From Chaetoderma sp. LZ-2023a (taxonomy: Eukaryota; Mollusca; Caudofoveata; Chaetodermatida; Chaetodermatidae), in contig CM067373.1 of the NCBI GenBank assembly GCA_034401795.1, positions 41,609,781-41,673,780 on the forward strand: a DNA stretch of 64,000 nt, in the 5' to 3' direction. Position 1 is the first letter of the stretch, and each line of letters opens with the position of its first letter. Below the pieces are notes generated by a model. That model saw only the letters and a program-made list of their open reading frames with translations. It searched no databases and was not told where the DNA came from. The translations under genes and the position numbers were made by a program. This document shows, piece by piece, positions 32,472-41,580 of the stretch.

Positions 32472-32474
32472 TCT
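32066..32474 (+). repeat. (CAG/AGT)n then (CTCC)n and (CT)n microsatellite block
   Basis: 32066-32180 is AGT and CAG repeats, and 32190-32474 is CCTC and CT repeats with a short C run. The 187-residue Ser/Leu/Pro frame and the Arg/Glu-rich minus frame arise from it and are not genes. Confidence 0.95.
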
Positions 32475-32728
32475 CTCTGTTAAAATACCATCAGAGTTTC
32501 TTTATATGAAGAGATTGCCACTTATTAACTCCGGGGTTCGGGAGAGGCGTACGTCCGTTGTATTTAAATTCTGCAAATTCCATTATTTTGATCTGCTCAA
32601 AGCCTGCTGTATTGAAGCCCTTTCGCGAGTAGATACTCATAGCCTCGGCTACAACCACCTTGATTACTAGCTTAGAGACTAACTTAAACGATTCCTGCAG
32701 GAGATTTGACGCAACTCCTAGTTGGCGG
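32475..32728. other. No recognisable gene
   Basis: Ordinary DNA between the microsatellite block and the acetyltransferase-like piece. Nothing supported here. Confidence 0.5.
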
Positions 32729-33141
32729 TGGCTATCTTTAAGCCACGGAACATTGCGTATTTATCAACTCCATATTCCTGGAACACATCCGTTCCTTCCC
32801 ATAAGTTGGCCATAAGTTTGCTTTATACTCGTGCAGCTTAATGGTGTCATGGTTATCCTCCGGAGTGTCATATTTCAGCTCTGTGCCTGGAGTTACAACA
32901 TAGCTAACCCGAATGCCCACAATCTCAACGGATGATTTATCCACTGCTGTCATTCCAATGCCGTCTTCAATACATCGATCCACATTCGGGTTTACAAATG
33001 CCACCACTTCAAGGGAACGGCGAACGAAGGGCTTGGAATCATGCGAATAATCTGGTCCTTCCATAGGTATTCATAATACATGTCCTTGCAAACGTCGATA
33101 TCTTCCGCCTGCATTATCATGTACTCGATGTTAGCTGCCAT
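32729..33141 (-). pseudogene. GNAT N-acetyltransferase-like exon, partial or broken
   Basis: On the minus strand an ATG at 33141-33139 starts Met-Ala-Ala-Asn-Ile-Glu-Tyr and an acidic helix, as in dopamine/arylalkylamine-type acetyltransferases. It is preceded by a good acceptor (TGTTTTACAG) 22 bases upstream. After a frame change near 33060 the second frame (32738-33064) contains Ile-Glu-Asp-Gly-Ile-x-Met-x-Ala-Val-Asp, then Ile-Val-Gly-Ile-Arg-Val, the usual beta-strand pair before the acetyl-CoA motif. That motif and the C-terminus are not seen. It could be a live exon with a sequencing indel, or a pseudogene. Confidence 0.4.
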
Positions 33142-33466
33142 TCTTAGTTACCGCCTGACAATCTGTAAAACATCAAATAACAAGAACAATTAGCCTTTGC
33201 AAAATCCTCGACCTATCGTTTTTTTTATCATGTTGAACTGATTTTTCGGAGTTTTCTCTTGAAGACCTTGAAGTTGGTACTGCGTGAGACAATATGTGTT
33301 GAGCTACAGCATAACTATACAGACATATTAAATAATATGTTCTATTGGCACTTGCATGACAGCACGCACTATCGCCTGAGGAGACAAAATGTCGGCGACC
33401 ACACAGCAACACCAAAGAGATCTTAACACTTTAATGGCTAAATTTGGTTAAGAATAACAAAATATA
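33142..33466. other. No recognisable gene
   Basis: Contains the candidate splice acceptor of the acetyltransferase-like exon. An 80-residue minus frame (33173-33415) has no features I recognise. Confidence 0.4.
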
Positions 33467-33705
33467 GGCTTGTTTGAATGTCCATTGGAAGGCCCAGATA
33501 TGGCTATTTAAGAAATTCTACCACTGGGATGACTGGCCCTGTTACCCTGCAAAGAGGCCGGCCTTATAGTCATTCCAGCCATAAGCAGCAACGGCATCCA
33601 GCCAAATTACTTTCGAAATATTCAACAGTTTACCTGTATCGTTTTCTGGAAATCGAGAGCCAGAGAGTACAGGAATTGATCCCACACAGCAAGAGATGGT
33701 CCGGG
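33467..33705 (+). repeat. CCACTGG element, copy g, fused to family M fragment
   Basis: 33467-33580 keeps GAATGTCCATTGGAAGGCCC and CCACTGGGATGACTGGCCCT, with TAGTCATTCCAGCC as a decayed other arm. It passes directly into a family M right half (CAGCAACGGCATCCAGCCAA, CGTTTTCTGGAAATCGAGAG). Confidence 0.55.
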
Positions 33706-33850
33706 CATGATTATAAACATAAGTCTATGGCTTAGCATATCCATACACATAAATTAGTGGGGCTAATAACCACAACTATCTTGCAAATAGTGATACGAGC
33801 ATGAAATATGGCATGATTCAATTATGCATGCCACCTTTCATACCTACTCG

Positions 33851-34789
33851 ATTGGGCATTCAAAATTCCCATAAAACTCACCATTTACATATAAATGGAT
33901 GAATTTGGTAAATTTAAGTGATTTGTGGTTAGATGTAGATGTTTTCAAACGTCGTGAAACTGATTGTATCATTTTATCATTTTCGCCTGTTCTCGAGAAA
34001 AATCTGTTGCTCTTACGTGCCAATGCTGCTTGTAGTCCTTAGAACTATCAACTAATGCCAATGCATGGGATCTGTAGGGGTGTAGTGGTAGAGGTAGTAT
34101 AATTGCTATTCTCTGAATGGTCTCTGGCACTGGTCTTCAATGCCCACATATTTCTCACCTATGACTCCAAGAAATTGTCATAGCAAGACAACTGTCACAC
34201 CCCGGTAAACCGTGTTAGCTCGTGGGGTAGACGTTGTGTGGGTAACCTATAGAAGTTCTCTGCACGTGAGTATTCAGAGACCAAAATTACAATTGCGTGC
34301 AGTTAATAATATTCAATGCCTGAACAGACTCAAAAGGAAAAAGAGGACGTCGGTAAAAGAGTAAATGTCGCTGCACTACCAGGGCACACTGGTGCCATCA
34401 TTTCTGTAAAACTCAGCTCATGGCCCAGTGTCAGCTAGGCGATGTGTTTAGCATATATGGAGAGATAGTTGAAACTCCTTAGTGTTCAACATGATATCTA
34501 ACCAGCTCAACAAAGGTTAGCTAGCCGTATCTGAATTGACAGGGTAACCGGACTTTATTTGGCTGGATGGTGTACAGGCCGCACAAGACTTAAATGCCCC
34601 TGGATGTGCGATCGTGCTAGGTGTAGGGTAAATTTATGCACGAACCTGATTGTATTCTATAGAAACAAATTGCACAGGATACACAGTGGTAAATGGATAA
34701 ACGACAACACTGATAAACAAAGGATAATAAAAGTGTTGCCTTTGTCAAGAACACAAGAAGAAAACTCTTAAGTCACCACATACAAACCC
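33851..34789. other. E2 interior before the relic ORF
   Basis: No coding frame that I can support. It may hold the first part of the ORF in a fully decayed state. Confidence 0.3.
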
Positions 34790-35345
34790 CGCCGCTAAAG
34801 TAGAAGACGGGTATAACAAATTGGCGGAAATATCCTGCGGTTCCACTCCTTGAATGCACTACCAATGAAGCTGGACGGGTCAATACTACGTGGGGGTGGT
34901 CGGATAGATGAGAACTTTATGAAAATAATGCACAATATCATTAGAGCTGCATGATTCCGATAAACAACACAATGCTGTATACAGTTGGAAAAACGACATG
35001 GAACAGATAGATAAAAGAGCTGCAGTCGCAAGATTCTACGAAATGATGGAGATCTTACAGTCACCGAGAACAAGTACACCTAAATGTACAAACGTATGAA
35101 ACAAGGACTGAAACAACTTGATAGAAAGGAAAAAGAAAGTGCTTTCTGTAAGCTGGTCACTTACATCAGAAGACGAGAATTGCCAGTAAACGTACAGATC
35201 AAGCCATTTTACGTTCGCAGATTTAGTCACACTCTAGAAGCAGCGACATGAACAGCTTGAGGTTGCATCTCCAGATATGCATACTAATCGGCTAAATGAT
35301 CAATTGGTTTCACATATTCCCCGGCTAGAAACTCACAACCAAGGT
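34790..35345 (+). pseudogene. Uncharacterised ORF family, N-terminal part, decayed
   Basis: Frame pieces show a Lys-Glu-Ser-Ala-Phe-Cys-Lys-Leu helix, Ile-Lys-Pro-Phe-Tyr-Val, and Thr-Asn-Arg-Leu-Asn-Asp-x-Leu-Val-Ser-His-Ile-Pro. The last corresponds to the Thr-x-Arg-Leu-Lys-x-x-Ile/Leu segment of this family. Several stops and frame changes are present. Confidence 0.4.
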
Positions 35346-35659
35346 GTTTCAATTGCTTTCAAGTAGGATGTGTGCTCCATTCTGGTATGTGCTGTAGTTG
35401 TAGTAGGATTGTTGTCGATGTTATCCAGTGCGGGAGTCGCAAAAAACTGCTTTGTAAAAACTGGTTGGTAGATGGCATTGTCTTCCACATATTGAGCTAC
35501 AACTGATTCCCCATTTTGGGCGGACATTTCAAGAATTCTATTATAGGAAATGCTGAGCCCATGTTCATGGAGCATGCCAATAAGTTTTCTTTTCTGGGTC
35601 GTGGCCCATATATAGGGAGAGGAAGTTCGTTTCACTGAGGATATGGCCGACGCTGTCAA
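35333..35659 (-). pseudogene. Uncharacterised ORF family, next part, inverted in place
   Basis: A clean 108-residue frame on the opposite strand from both neighbours. It contains Lys-Arg-Lys-Leu-Ile-x-Met-Leu-His, Gly-Leu-Ser-Ile-Ser-Tyr-Asn-Arg-Ile-Leu, and Ala-x-Asp-Asn-Ile-Asp-x-Asn-Pro-Thr. These belong, in the family as I know it, between the part at 34790-35345 and the part at 35643. The block is therefore a local inversion of about 320 bases. Confidence 0.5.
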
Positions 35660-36420
35660 TATAACACGGGCATCCCATCATGTTACACAGAAGAAGATTC
35701 AGCGATTTGAAGCAAGTGTTTCGTCATTCCTTCCACTGATTCGTAATCAAGCTCACCATGTTGCCACAATCAAACATGGCATGGCGAAGATGCACGACAC
35801 AATAGCTTTCCTGAACCCAGGAGAAATACCAGTCATAGCTGCTGACCAACCACTCTATGCGCTTAACAAGCAAATTCAATGGAAATGGCCTGAATATGGA
35901 GAAGACAAGTTTGTGATCATGTTTGGTGGGCGTCATATTGAGAAGGCAGAATTGAGATCATTAGGAAAACTACTCCGGAACAGTGGTAGGACCAGCTCCC
36001 TTGTTGAGGCAGAAGTATCACCATCTGCCACAGCAGAGTCTTTGCTGTCTGGTAAGCACATCACATAACGACATGCCGTCTGTACACGCTGGTAAATGCA
36101 GTATACACTGACAACCGCTCTGATGCATCTGAGAAATCAGCTCTGAGCTTCGGAGACTGTTGTGAGCGACGGTTTCCCGGGTGTCCACAATTCAAGTTCT
36201 GGATTCTTATCCTGCCCATGGAGTTAACCATATTCAAACTGATCCGGTCATTCAGGGAAGCCAACATTGAACTATACAGTTTCATAGAAGAAACATTCTT
36301 GTCCACGAGAGAGTTCTCTATGCTGGCGATAGGCCACGCTCATGGACAAAACAACGCAGCCATCAAAGTTGATGGTGGAGCAATTGGTTTGACAGAGGAC
36401 CCAGTAGCACTTAGGCGATG
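35643..36420 (+). pseudogene. Uncharacterised ORF family, central part
   Basis: The frame 35643-36068 (141 residues) is intact and includes Ala-Phe-Leu-Asn-Pro-Gly-Glu-Ile-Pro, Asp-Gln-Pro-Leu-Tyr-Ala-Leu, Gly-Glu-Asp-Lys-Phe-Val-Ile-Met-Phe-Gly-Gly-x-His-Ile-Glu. After a stop the line continues with Cys-Pro-Gln-Phe-x-Phe-Trp and Phe-Arg-Glu-Ala-Asn. The usual Trp-Phe-x-Ala-x-x-His segment is deleted before Gln-Asn-Asn. These motifs are strongly conserved in the family but have no assigned function. Confidence 0.55.
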
Positions 36421-37025
36421 AATCGTGACTGGCCCTGAACTCAATCGCCTGGTTGATGGCTATGATGCAGTATCAGGTACAAAAGATGCAACAACCACCA
36501 ATTATGAAGACATCATGAGTGGATCACAAGTGCTCAAAGATTTTTCTTTGATCAAATACAAAATCTTTCAACTGTGTTACAGGACAGGAGTAATACTTTC
36601 CAGGAAGAGTCAGCTAGACTACTGGTGCTAGGTACAAAAGGTATTGCCGATCACTCCATTGCTGATATGATTGGAACACACCGCCAGAGAGGCGAAGAAC
36701 AGCTCAAAGCATTCATGGAAGTGCTAGAGGAGGAAGATAAACGCTCATCCTACCAGCCAATCAAGAGCAACAATGACACTCTCTTCAAACATGAACAAGT
36801 GGCCTGTAGTTCCAATGACAAGGTGCCGAAGGATGATTGTCAGCTCTTCTCCAGACTATTCATCTCATGCCAAACAAGGCAGATGCAATAATCCTAGATG
36901 GGCCAGCACTGATTAATTCCATTCCAAAACGTTCCTTAAAGACTTTTAATGAGTATGCCAGTGAAAATGTTCTCCAGAAGCTGAACTCCTACTGCTTCAA
37001 GTACAAGATGGTAGACGTAGTCTAA
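36421..37025 (+). pseudogene. Uncharacterised ORF family, C-terminal third
   Basis: Frames 36425-36631, 36574-36891 and 36837-37025 overlap and carry Val-Thr-Gly-Pro-Glu-Leu, Glu-Glu-Ser-Ala-x-Leu-Leu-Val-Leu-x-Thr-Lys, Asp-Asp-Cys-Gln-Leu-Phe-Ser-Arg-Leu, and Thr-Phe-Asn-Glu-Tyr-Ala. Two frame shifts separate them. The order agrees with the family. Confidence 0.5.
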
Positions 37026-38270
37026 AGTATGATGCAATGCCGAACTGGGGGTAATGGTGGCAGAAGAATGGTTACTGGAACAAGCACAACTCTGACAAAT
37101 TGGAACATCTCTCTACGATTTGATAACAACAAGCCTGCACTGCTAAGTTTCCCTGCAAAATGTGTGAAGCACGTACACCATGCATAATCATTGTATCAAA
37201 TGGCGAAGACGTGGTATGCAATCAGATGAGGTCGCTAGCTAATCTACAACCCCCCCCCCCCCCCCCCCCCGGCGCTCTCATGAGGAATCAGATGTACGCC
37301 TCTTTCGACATTCTAGACAAGCCACAGTAGAGAACAGCAAGGCACCCGTCATAAAATCCAATGACACCGATGCCATTGTTATATTCTTATTTGTTTTGGC
37401 ACGCCTGAAGTTGCTTCTTCTCTAGGAAGTGTGGATTATCTTTGGACAGCCAAAACACGATGGATCCCAGTACATGTGATAGTTACTGCAATAGGCCCAG
37501 CGAAATCCAGTGGGTGTGACAGTGTTGTGTTAGCCTAAAAGGAAGACATCTGCATGGCAGCCATACAACGTATGTCATGAGCTCTCCACGACCCTCACCA
37601 AACTCAGCCAGTGGCCATCAACAGTTGCTGACGATGGCCTTCAGATTTCCGGTGGTGATCATGGGTTGATCATTTGTAGTGATCAGGTATTACGCAAGGC
37701 TCGATGTCCAGCAAGCAGCGAGCGACCATATAGTACAATTCCAACCACTCAGTCAGCACTCGAGGAACATGTGAAGCGTGCAGTCTGCCAGCAGTAATAA
37801 TCGGAGGTCAGACCACAATCGCGCAACCAGACATTTGGTATCCTGTTGACTGGGGATAGACACAGAAGGGAGACATCTAGCAAATATACTGGGCAGACCT
37901 TCCAGCGATTGCGACAAGTAGTCAGGAACTGGTCAAGTGTTTCTGCAAGAAAGACTGCATCCATAGGTGTATATGCTTCCGATCTGGTCTCACATGCACG
38001 GCACTATGTGGCCGCGTGTGGCCAGTATGGGCAATATGCGAGAATGACATTCATGACGAACTTTAAAAACTGCGAATTGAACAACAGTGCAATTGCGATC
38101 ATGCTGAAAATTATTTGAATAACTGGGCGATTTTAACGTTCTTAATTATACGATAGCGGAGAGATTTTTAAACTAGTATAATCGGTTTCTGCTGGTGGAC
38201 AATAAATAAATCGACACCAGGAGCACTTTGACAAACGCCCTCTCTTTATACGACATTAAGTAATTCTGGT
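37026..38270 (+). pseudogene. Uncharacterised ORF family, decayed end, with poly-C tract
   Basis: Short pieces such as Trp-Asn-x-x-Leu-Arg-x-Asp-Asn-Asn-Lys and Leu-Glu-Glu-His-Val-Lys-Arg-Ala-Val (near 37740-37790) still follow the family order. A poly-C tract lies at 37247-37270. After 38000 I see no coding trace. Confidence 0.35.
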
Positions 38271-38440
38271 AGGTGAATTTGGGGGCCATGTTTAAAAATC
38301 GCCGCCATTTTGGATTTGCAAATGACCAACGGGGTAGATTTGAAAGTTGACCTGTATAGATTCACCATTCCAAATTTCTTATTTGTATCACCATTTGCAA
38401 GATTTTTCTGAAAAAATCCGCTGTTTATCTGCCCCCCACC

Positions 38441-39160
38441 CTCCCGTTATTGACCAGCAAATACGAATAGATCACATGCAATTACGATGGAGTGAGGTAG
38501 ATGTGTATGTCGGCTCTTTTTTTGCTAGATGGTCTTTTGAAAACATCCTACAGAGCCGCTAGTCATTGCAGGCACATCATCACTACTCTCAATGTATAGC
38601 TTGTAAGTTACGTTAAAAGATCAGGGGCTATGTGCAGGGAAGCGTCGTTACCTTTACTTGTATTGCCATCGTAAAATCATATTTCACGACGCAGTCCACA
38701 ACAGGTAGACGTGCCATCTAATTAACGTATTTTTGAAGAAAATGTATTTACTTTCATTACATTTATGACAATAACATAATGTGCATCTAATTTTAAAATG
38801 AGTTAGTTTATATTGATTTCATACCATCTTCCCACTGGCTGTCCACATTTGCCAACCGTCCTATTATACAGAATCGTCTTATTGATTCACTGAAATCCTG
38901 GCTCATGGAAATTTGGCTCTTTACGAACGTTCTCCAAAACGGACGTGGCCACGATGATGCTCTCACAGCGTTCTGGGATAAATAAATAGAGCCATCGGAT
39001 TTGTACAAACGCCTCTACCGGACTTTACATACACGACATCCTGACTCGCATTAAGACCTTGGTGTCTGATGCGCACTGATAATAGTATACACGTTCTGGT
39101 CGCCAGTTTGGAATCGGGGCTAACAATAAAGCTAAGTGTGAATAGTCAGAGTCAAACACA
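38441..39160. other. No recognisable gene
   Basis: AT-rich DNA between E2 and the truncated 3' end of the DIRS-like element. No supported feature. Confidence 0.45.
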
Positions 39161-39162
39161 TG

Positions 39163-39673
39163 CTAGCCTCCAGTAATATTACGTTCCTTGAACTGAGTTG
39201 AAAATTCACAATAGCACCATATTGGTGCATTATGGATAGCACCTCGCCATCTTGAAACACTCTCCATAAATTCTGCTCTTGGAAGCAGTCGTAGACCGTA
39301 TCCAGAGACAATAAATCGGTCCCTCTCTGCTGAAAGCATGTGGATCTCACTGAACCTTCTGGCTGAGGAAGATGCCAATAGAAAGACTATCTTAAGAGTC
39401 AAATGCTTTAGACTAACCGAACACATGGGTTTGAAAGGGTGCTTGGTTAGCACATTGAATGCCAAAGATAAACTCCAGGCTGGAATAACTACTGGTTGTT
39501 TTGGTCGGAGATTGCGTATTCCCTTCACCATCACGTTTAACTGGGCCACCTCTGGACTATCCCCGTTGGCTAGACAAGGGATAACTGATGCCAGAGCTGA
39601 ATTGTATCCAGCTACCATGACAGGAGCTAATCCTGTAAAGAATAGCTCACAGAGCTATATGTTATTAAATTAA
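39163..39673 (-). pseudogene. DIRS-like tyrosine recombinase, C-terminally truncated
   Basis: Closely similar to the copy at 18479-18994: Gly-Tyr-Asn-Ser-Ala-Leu-Ala-Ser, Val-Lys-Gly-Ile-Arg-Asn-Leu-Arg-Pro, and Ser-Ala-Arg-Arg-Phe-Ser-Glu-Ile-His with the first catalytic Arg. Soon after Leu-Pro-Arg-Ala-Glu-Phe-Met similarity ends, so the second His/Arg set and the Tyr nucleophile are absent. Confidence 0.7.
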
Positions 39674-39712
39674 GTTAAATATGCTATTTGCTGAATAGTG
39701 GATTGAAAAGGG

Positions 39713-40500
39713 TCAAGATTTGTTAACATCGTTGTTGTATGACTTGAAGGTTGACCTCCTTTTTGCGGCTGCGATGAAACTCACAGCCTGTTGAGAAAAG
39801 CCTTCCGATGTGGACCGTTGTTTGATAACATCCACGCAGTAAATTTGAACATTTCGAGCCGCTCGAAGCGACCCTTGGCCTGGGAGATTATGTTCAGAAT
39901 CTCGTGCAGCTGCACTGGATTGTCCACCAACAGATCCCAAATATCCATGTTCCACGCCCTGCTGGGCCAAAATGGCGCTATCAGCAGGACCAGGCACGGT
40001 TCCTCCCGAATCTTCGCCAAGACCTTCGGAAGAAGGATGGTGGGTGGATACGCATACGCATGCATCGCTCTCGAGCTTATCCCCAAAGCATCTGTATTGA
40101 TGGCATTTGGATCTGGAATCGGCGAGACATAAGGTCGAGATTTGAGCATTTTCCTTTGTGGCGAACAAGTTCACCTTGGGTTTGCCACAATCCTCGAGGA
40201 TCCTTCATAGAATTGGAGGGGTGAGAGACCATTCTGTCAGCAGTATCTTCAGTCTGCGAGACAAAGCATCCACCAGAATGTTCAATCGACCAGGAATATG
40301 AGCTGCTTTCAAAACAACTGAGTAACTCCTGCACCATTGAATCAATTTCTACACTTTCATACACAGTGTCGGAGACCTGGTCCCGTCTTGGCGATTTATG
40401 CATGATACCACTGTCAAATTGTCCGACTGTAGCAATATCACCTTGCCCCTGACTTCTGGAAGAAATCACTCCCGTGCCAGTTCCAGTGCCATCATTTATA
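39713..40500 (-). pseudogene. DIRS-like RNase H region, frameshifted
   Basis: Alternating frames show Gln-Ser-Asp-Asn-Leu-Thr-Val-Val (an RNase H catalytic Asp), His-Ile-Pro-Gly-Arg-Leu-Asn, and Val-Ser-Pro-Ile-Pro-Asp-Pro-Asn-Ala followed by Pro-Pro-x-x-Leu-Leu-Pro-Lys-Val-Leu. These are typical of the stretch between RT and recombinase in DIRS/Ngaro elements. Confidence 0.6.
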
Positions 40501-40743
40501 ACAGATTAATATGCAACTGACTCTAGGGAGTCCATGTGTCCGAGACCGGGTGCTCTTCCAGTCAGCCCCCCCCCTCCAGCGATGCATTCGTGTATACCTG
40601 ACAGCTGGAGGTTGGTGGGCGAAACTCCTACTAGGAGAGTATGACGCTCCTTCCCCCATGCAAGAGGCGACATTCTCGGCTCCAAAACCGTTACCGGTTT
40701 TGACAGGGGGTCTGTTCTGTTTCACCAGAGACATCAGATACAA

Positions 40744-41576
40744 CTAGATAGGTTTTCGCATTAGAGCAGTGTACCGGATCACCTGCTCCATTGAGACCAT
40801 CATGTCAAGCATCTGAAGAAACCTCCTCACCTGAATGTGGTTTCCCACTCGAAAGCGCTTGAGAATGACTTTCAGAGACTCCAATCTGTGCTCTGATGGG
40901 TACGCCCTGCCTCTCCTTAGGTCGAATCGCATCCTCAAATAGACGAAGTGTTGAGTTGGTGTCAATTCGGATTTCTCCTTGCTGACTATCCAGCTGAACT
41001 CTGAAAGCAATTTCAGAGTCAGAGCAGTATCCATCTCTAACCTGGCTAGCGTGTCCGCCTTGATAAGCCTATGGCGGTGTGAAGCGCCATGAGTATTACA
41101 AACTCACAAACATGATTCTGAAACGCGAATTGGAGAAACCTGTGGCAGTCCCTGTTCATTGGAATGTGGAAATATGCATCTTTCAGATCGGTTTATACAC
41201 ACCACATTACTTTCCTCAACCTTGCCATTGTCATCCTCGGTGATTCCATTTTGAACCGAGGTGTACGGATAAACCAATTCAATGGCCTGAGATTGAGTAC
41301 GGCTCTCCACACCCTGTGCTCTTGGGGACAATGAACATGTTTGAATAGAAGCCGGGACTGTTCTGGTTTGCTGGCTTTATTCCTCCCATCAGAAGTAAGC
41401 ATGAGACTGTGTCTTTGATGGCATATACCTTGTCTGGATCCCTTGGTATGGGAGTCCAGACTGGTGCCAAAGACAGATTTTATGGAGGGATGTCCCACCA
41501 CTCTGGCATGTATCACTGAGATATCCATCCCAGGACCAGACTGTCTGACGTCATGCTTCGCCAAGCCTCGACGAAA
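40744..41576 (-). pseudogene. DIRS-like reverse transcriptase, deleted and frameshifted
   Basis: Visible parts are Pro-Gly-Phe-Tyr-Ser-Asn-Met-Phe-Ile-Val-Pro-Lys, Val-Leu-Asn-Leu-Arg-Pro-Leu-Asn, and Asp-Leu-Lys-Asp-Ala-Tyr-Phe-His-Ile-Pro (first catalytic Asp, 41172-41189). The sequence then jumps to Lys-Ser-Glu-Leu-Thr-Pro-Thr-Gln (thumb). The Tyr-x-Asp-Asp box is missing, an internal deletion near 41034-41100. Confidence 0.65.
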
Positions 41577-41580
41577 TGCA
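41577..41580 (+). other. Target site duplication TGCA, left
   Basis: TGCA directly precedes the left LTR and is repeated at 58549-58552 directly after the right LTR. Confidence 0.65.

Larger units (their letters stand above)
33757..38440 (+). mobile_element. Element E2: TIR-bounded element carrying the uncharacterised ORF family
   Basis: The left end (GTGGGGCTAATAACCACAAC, then ATCTTGCAAATAGTGATACG, GCCACCTTTCA, near 33757-33850) matches the inverse of 38340-38440 (TGAAAGTTGACC, GTATCACCATTTGCAAGATT, CCCCCCACCC). The ORF relic at 34790-38000 lies between. Length about 4.7 kb. No known transposase motif was found. This arrangement repeats that of E1. Confidence 0.5.

Noticed and set aside
32010..32670. 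Poly-Ser/Leu/Pro and Arg/Glu frames on both strands
   Set aside because: Products of CAG, CTCC and CT microsatellites.
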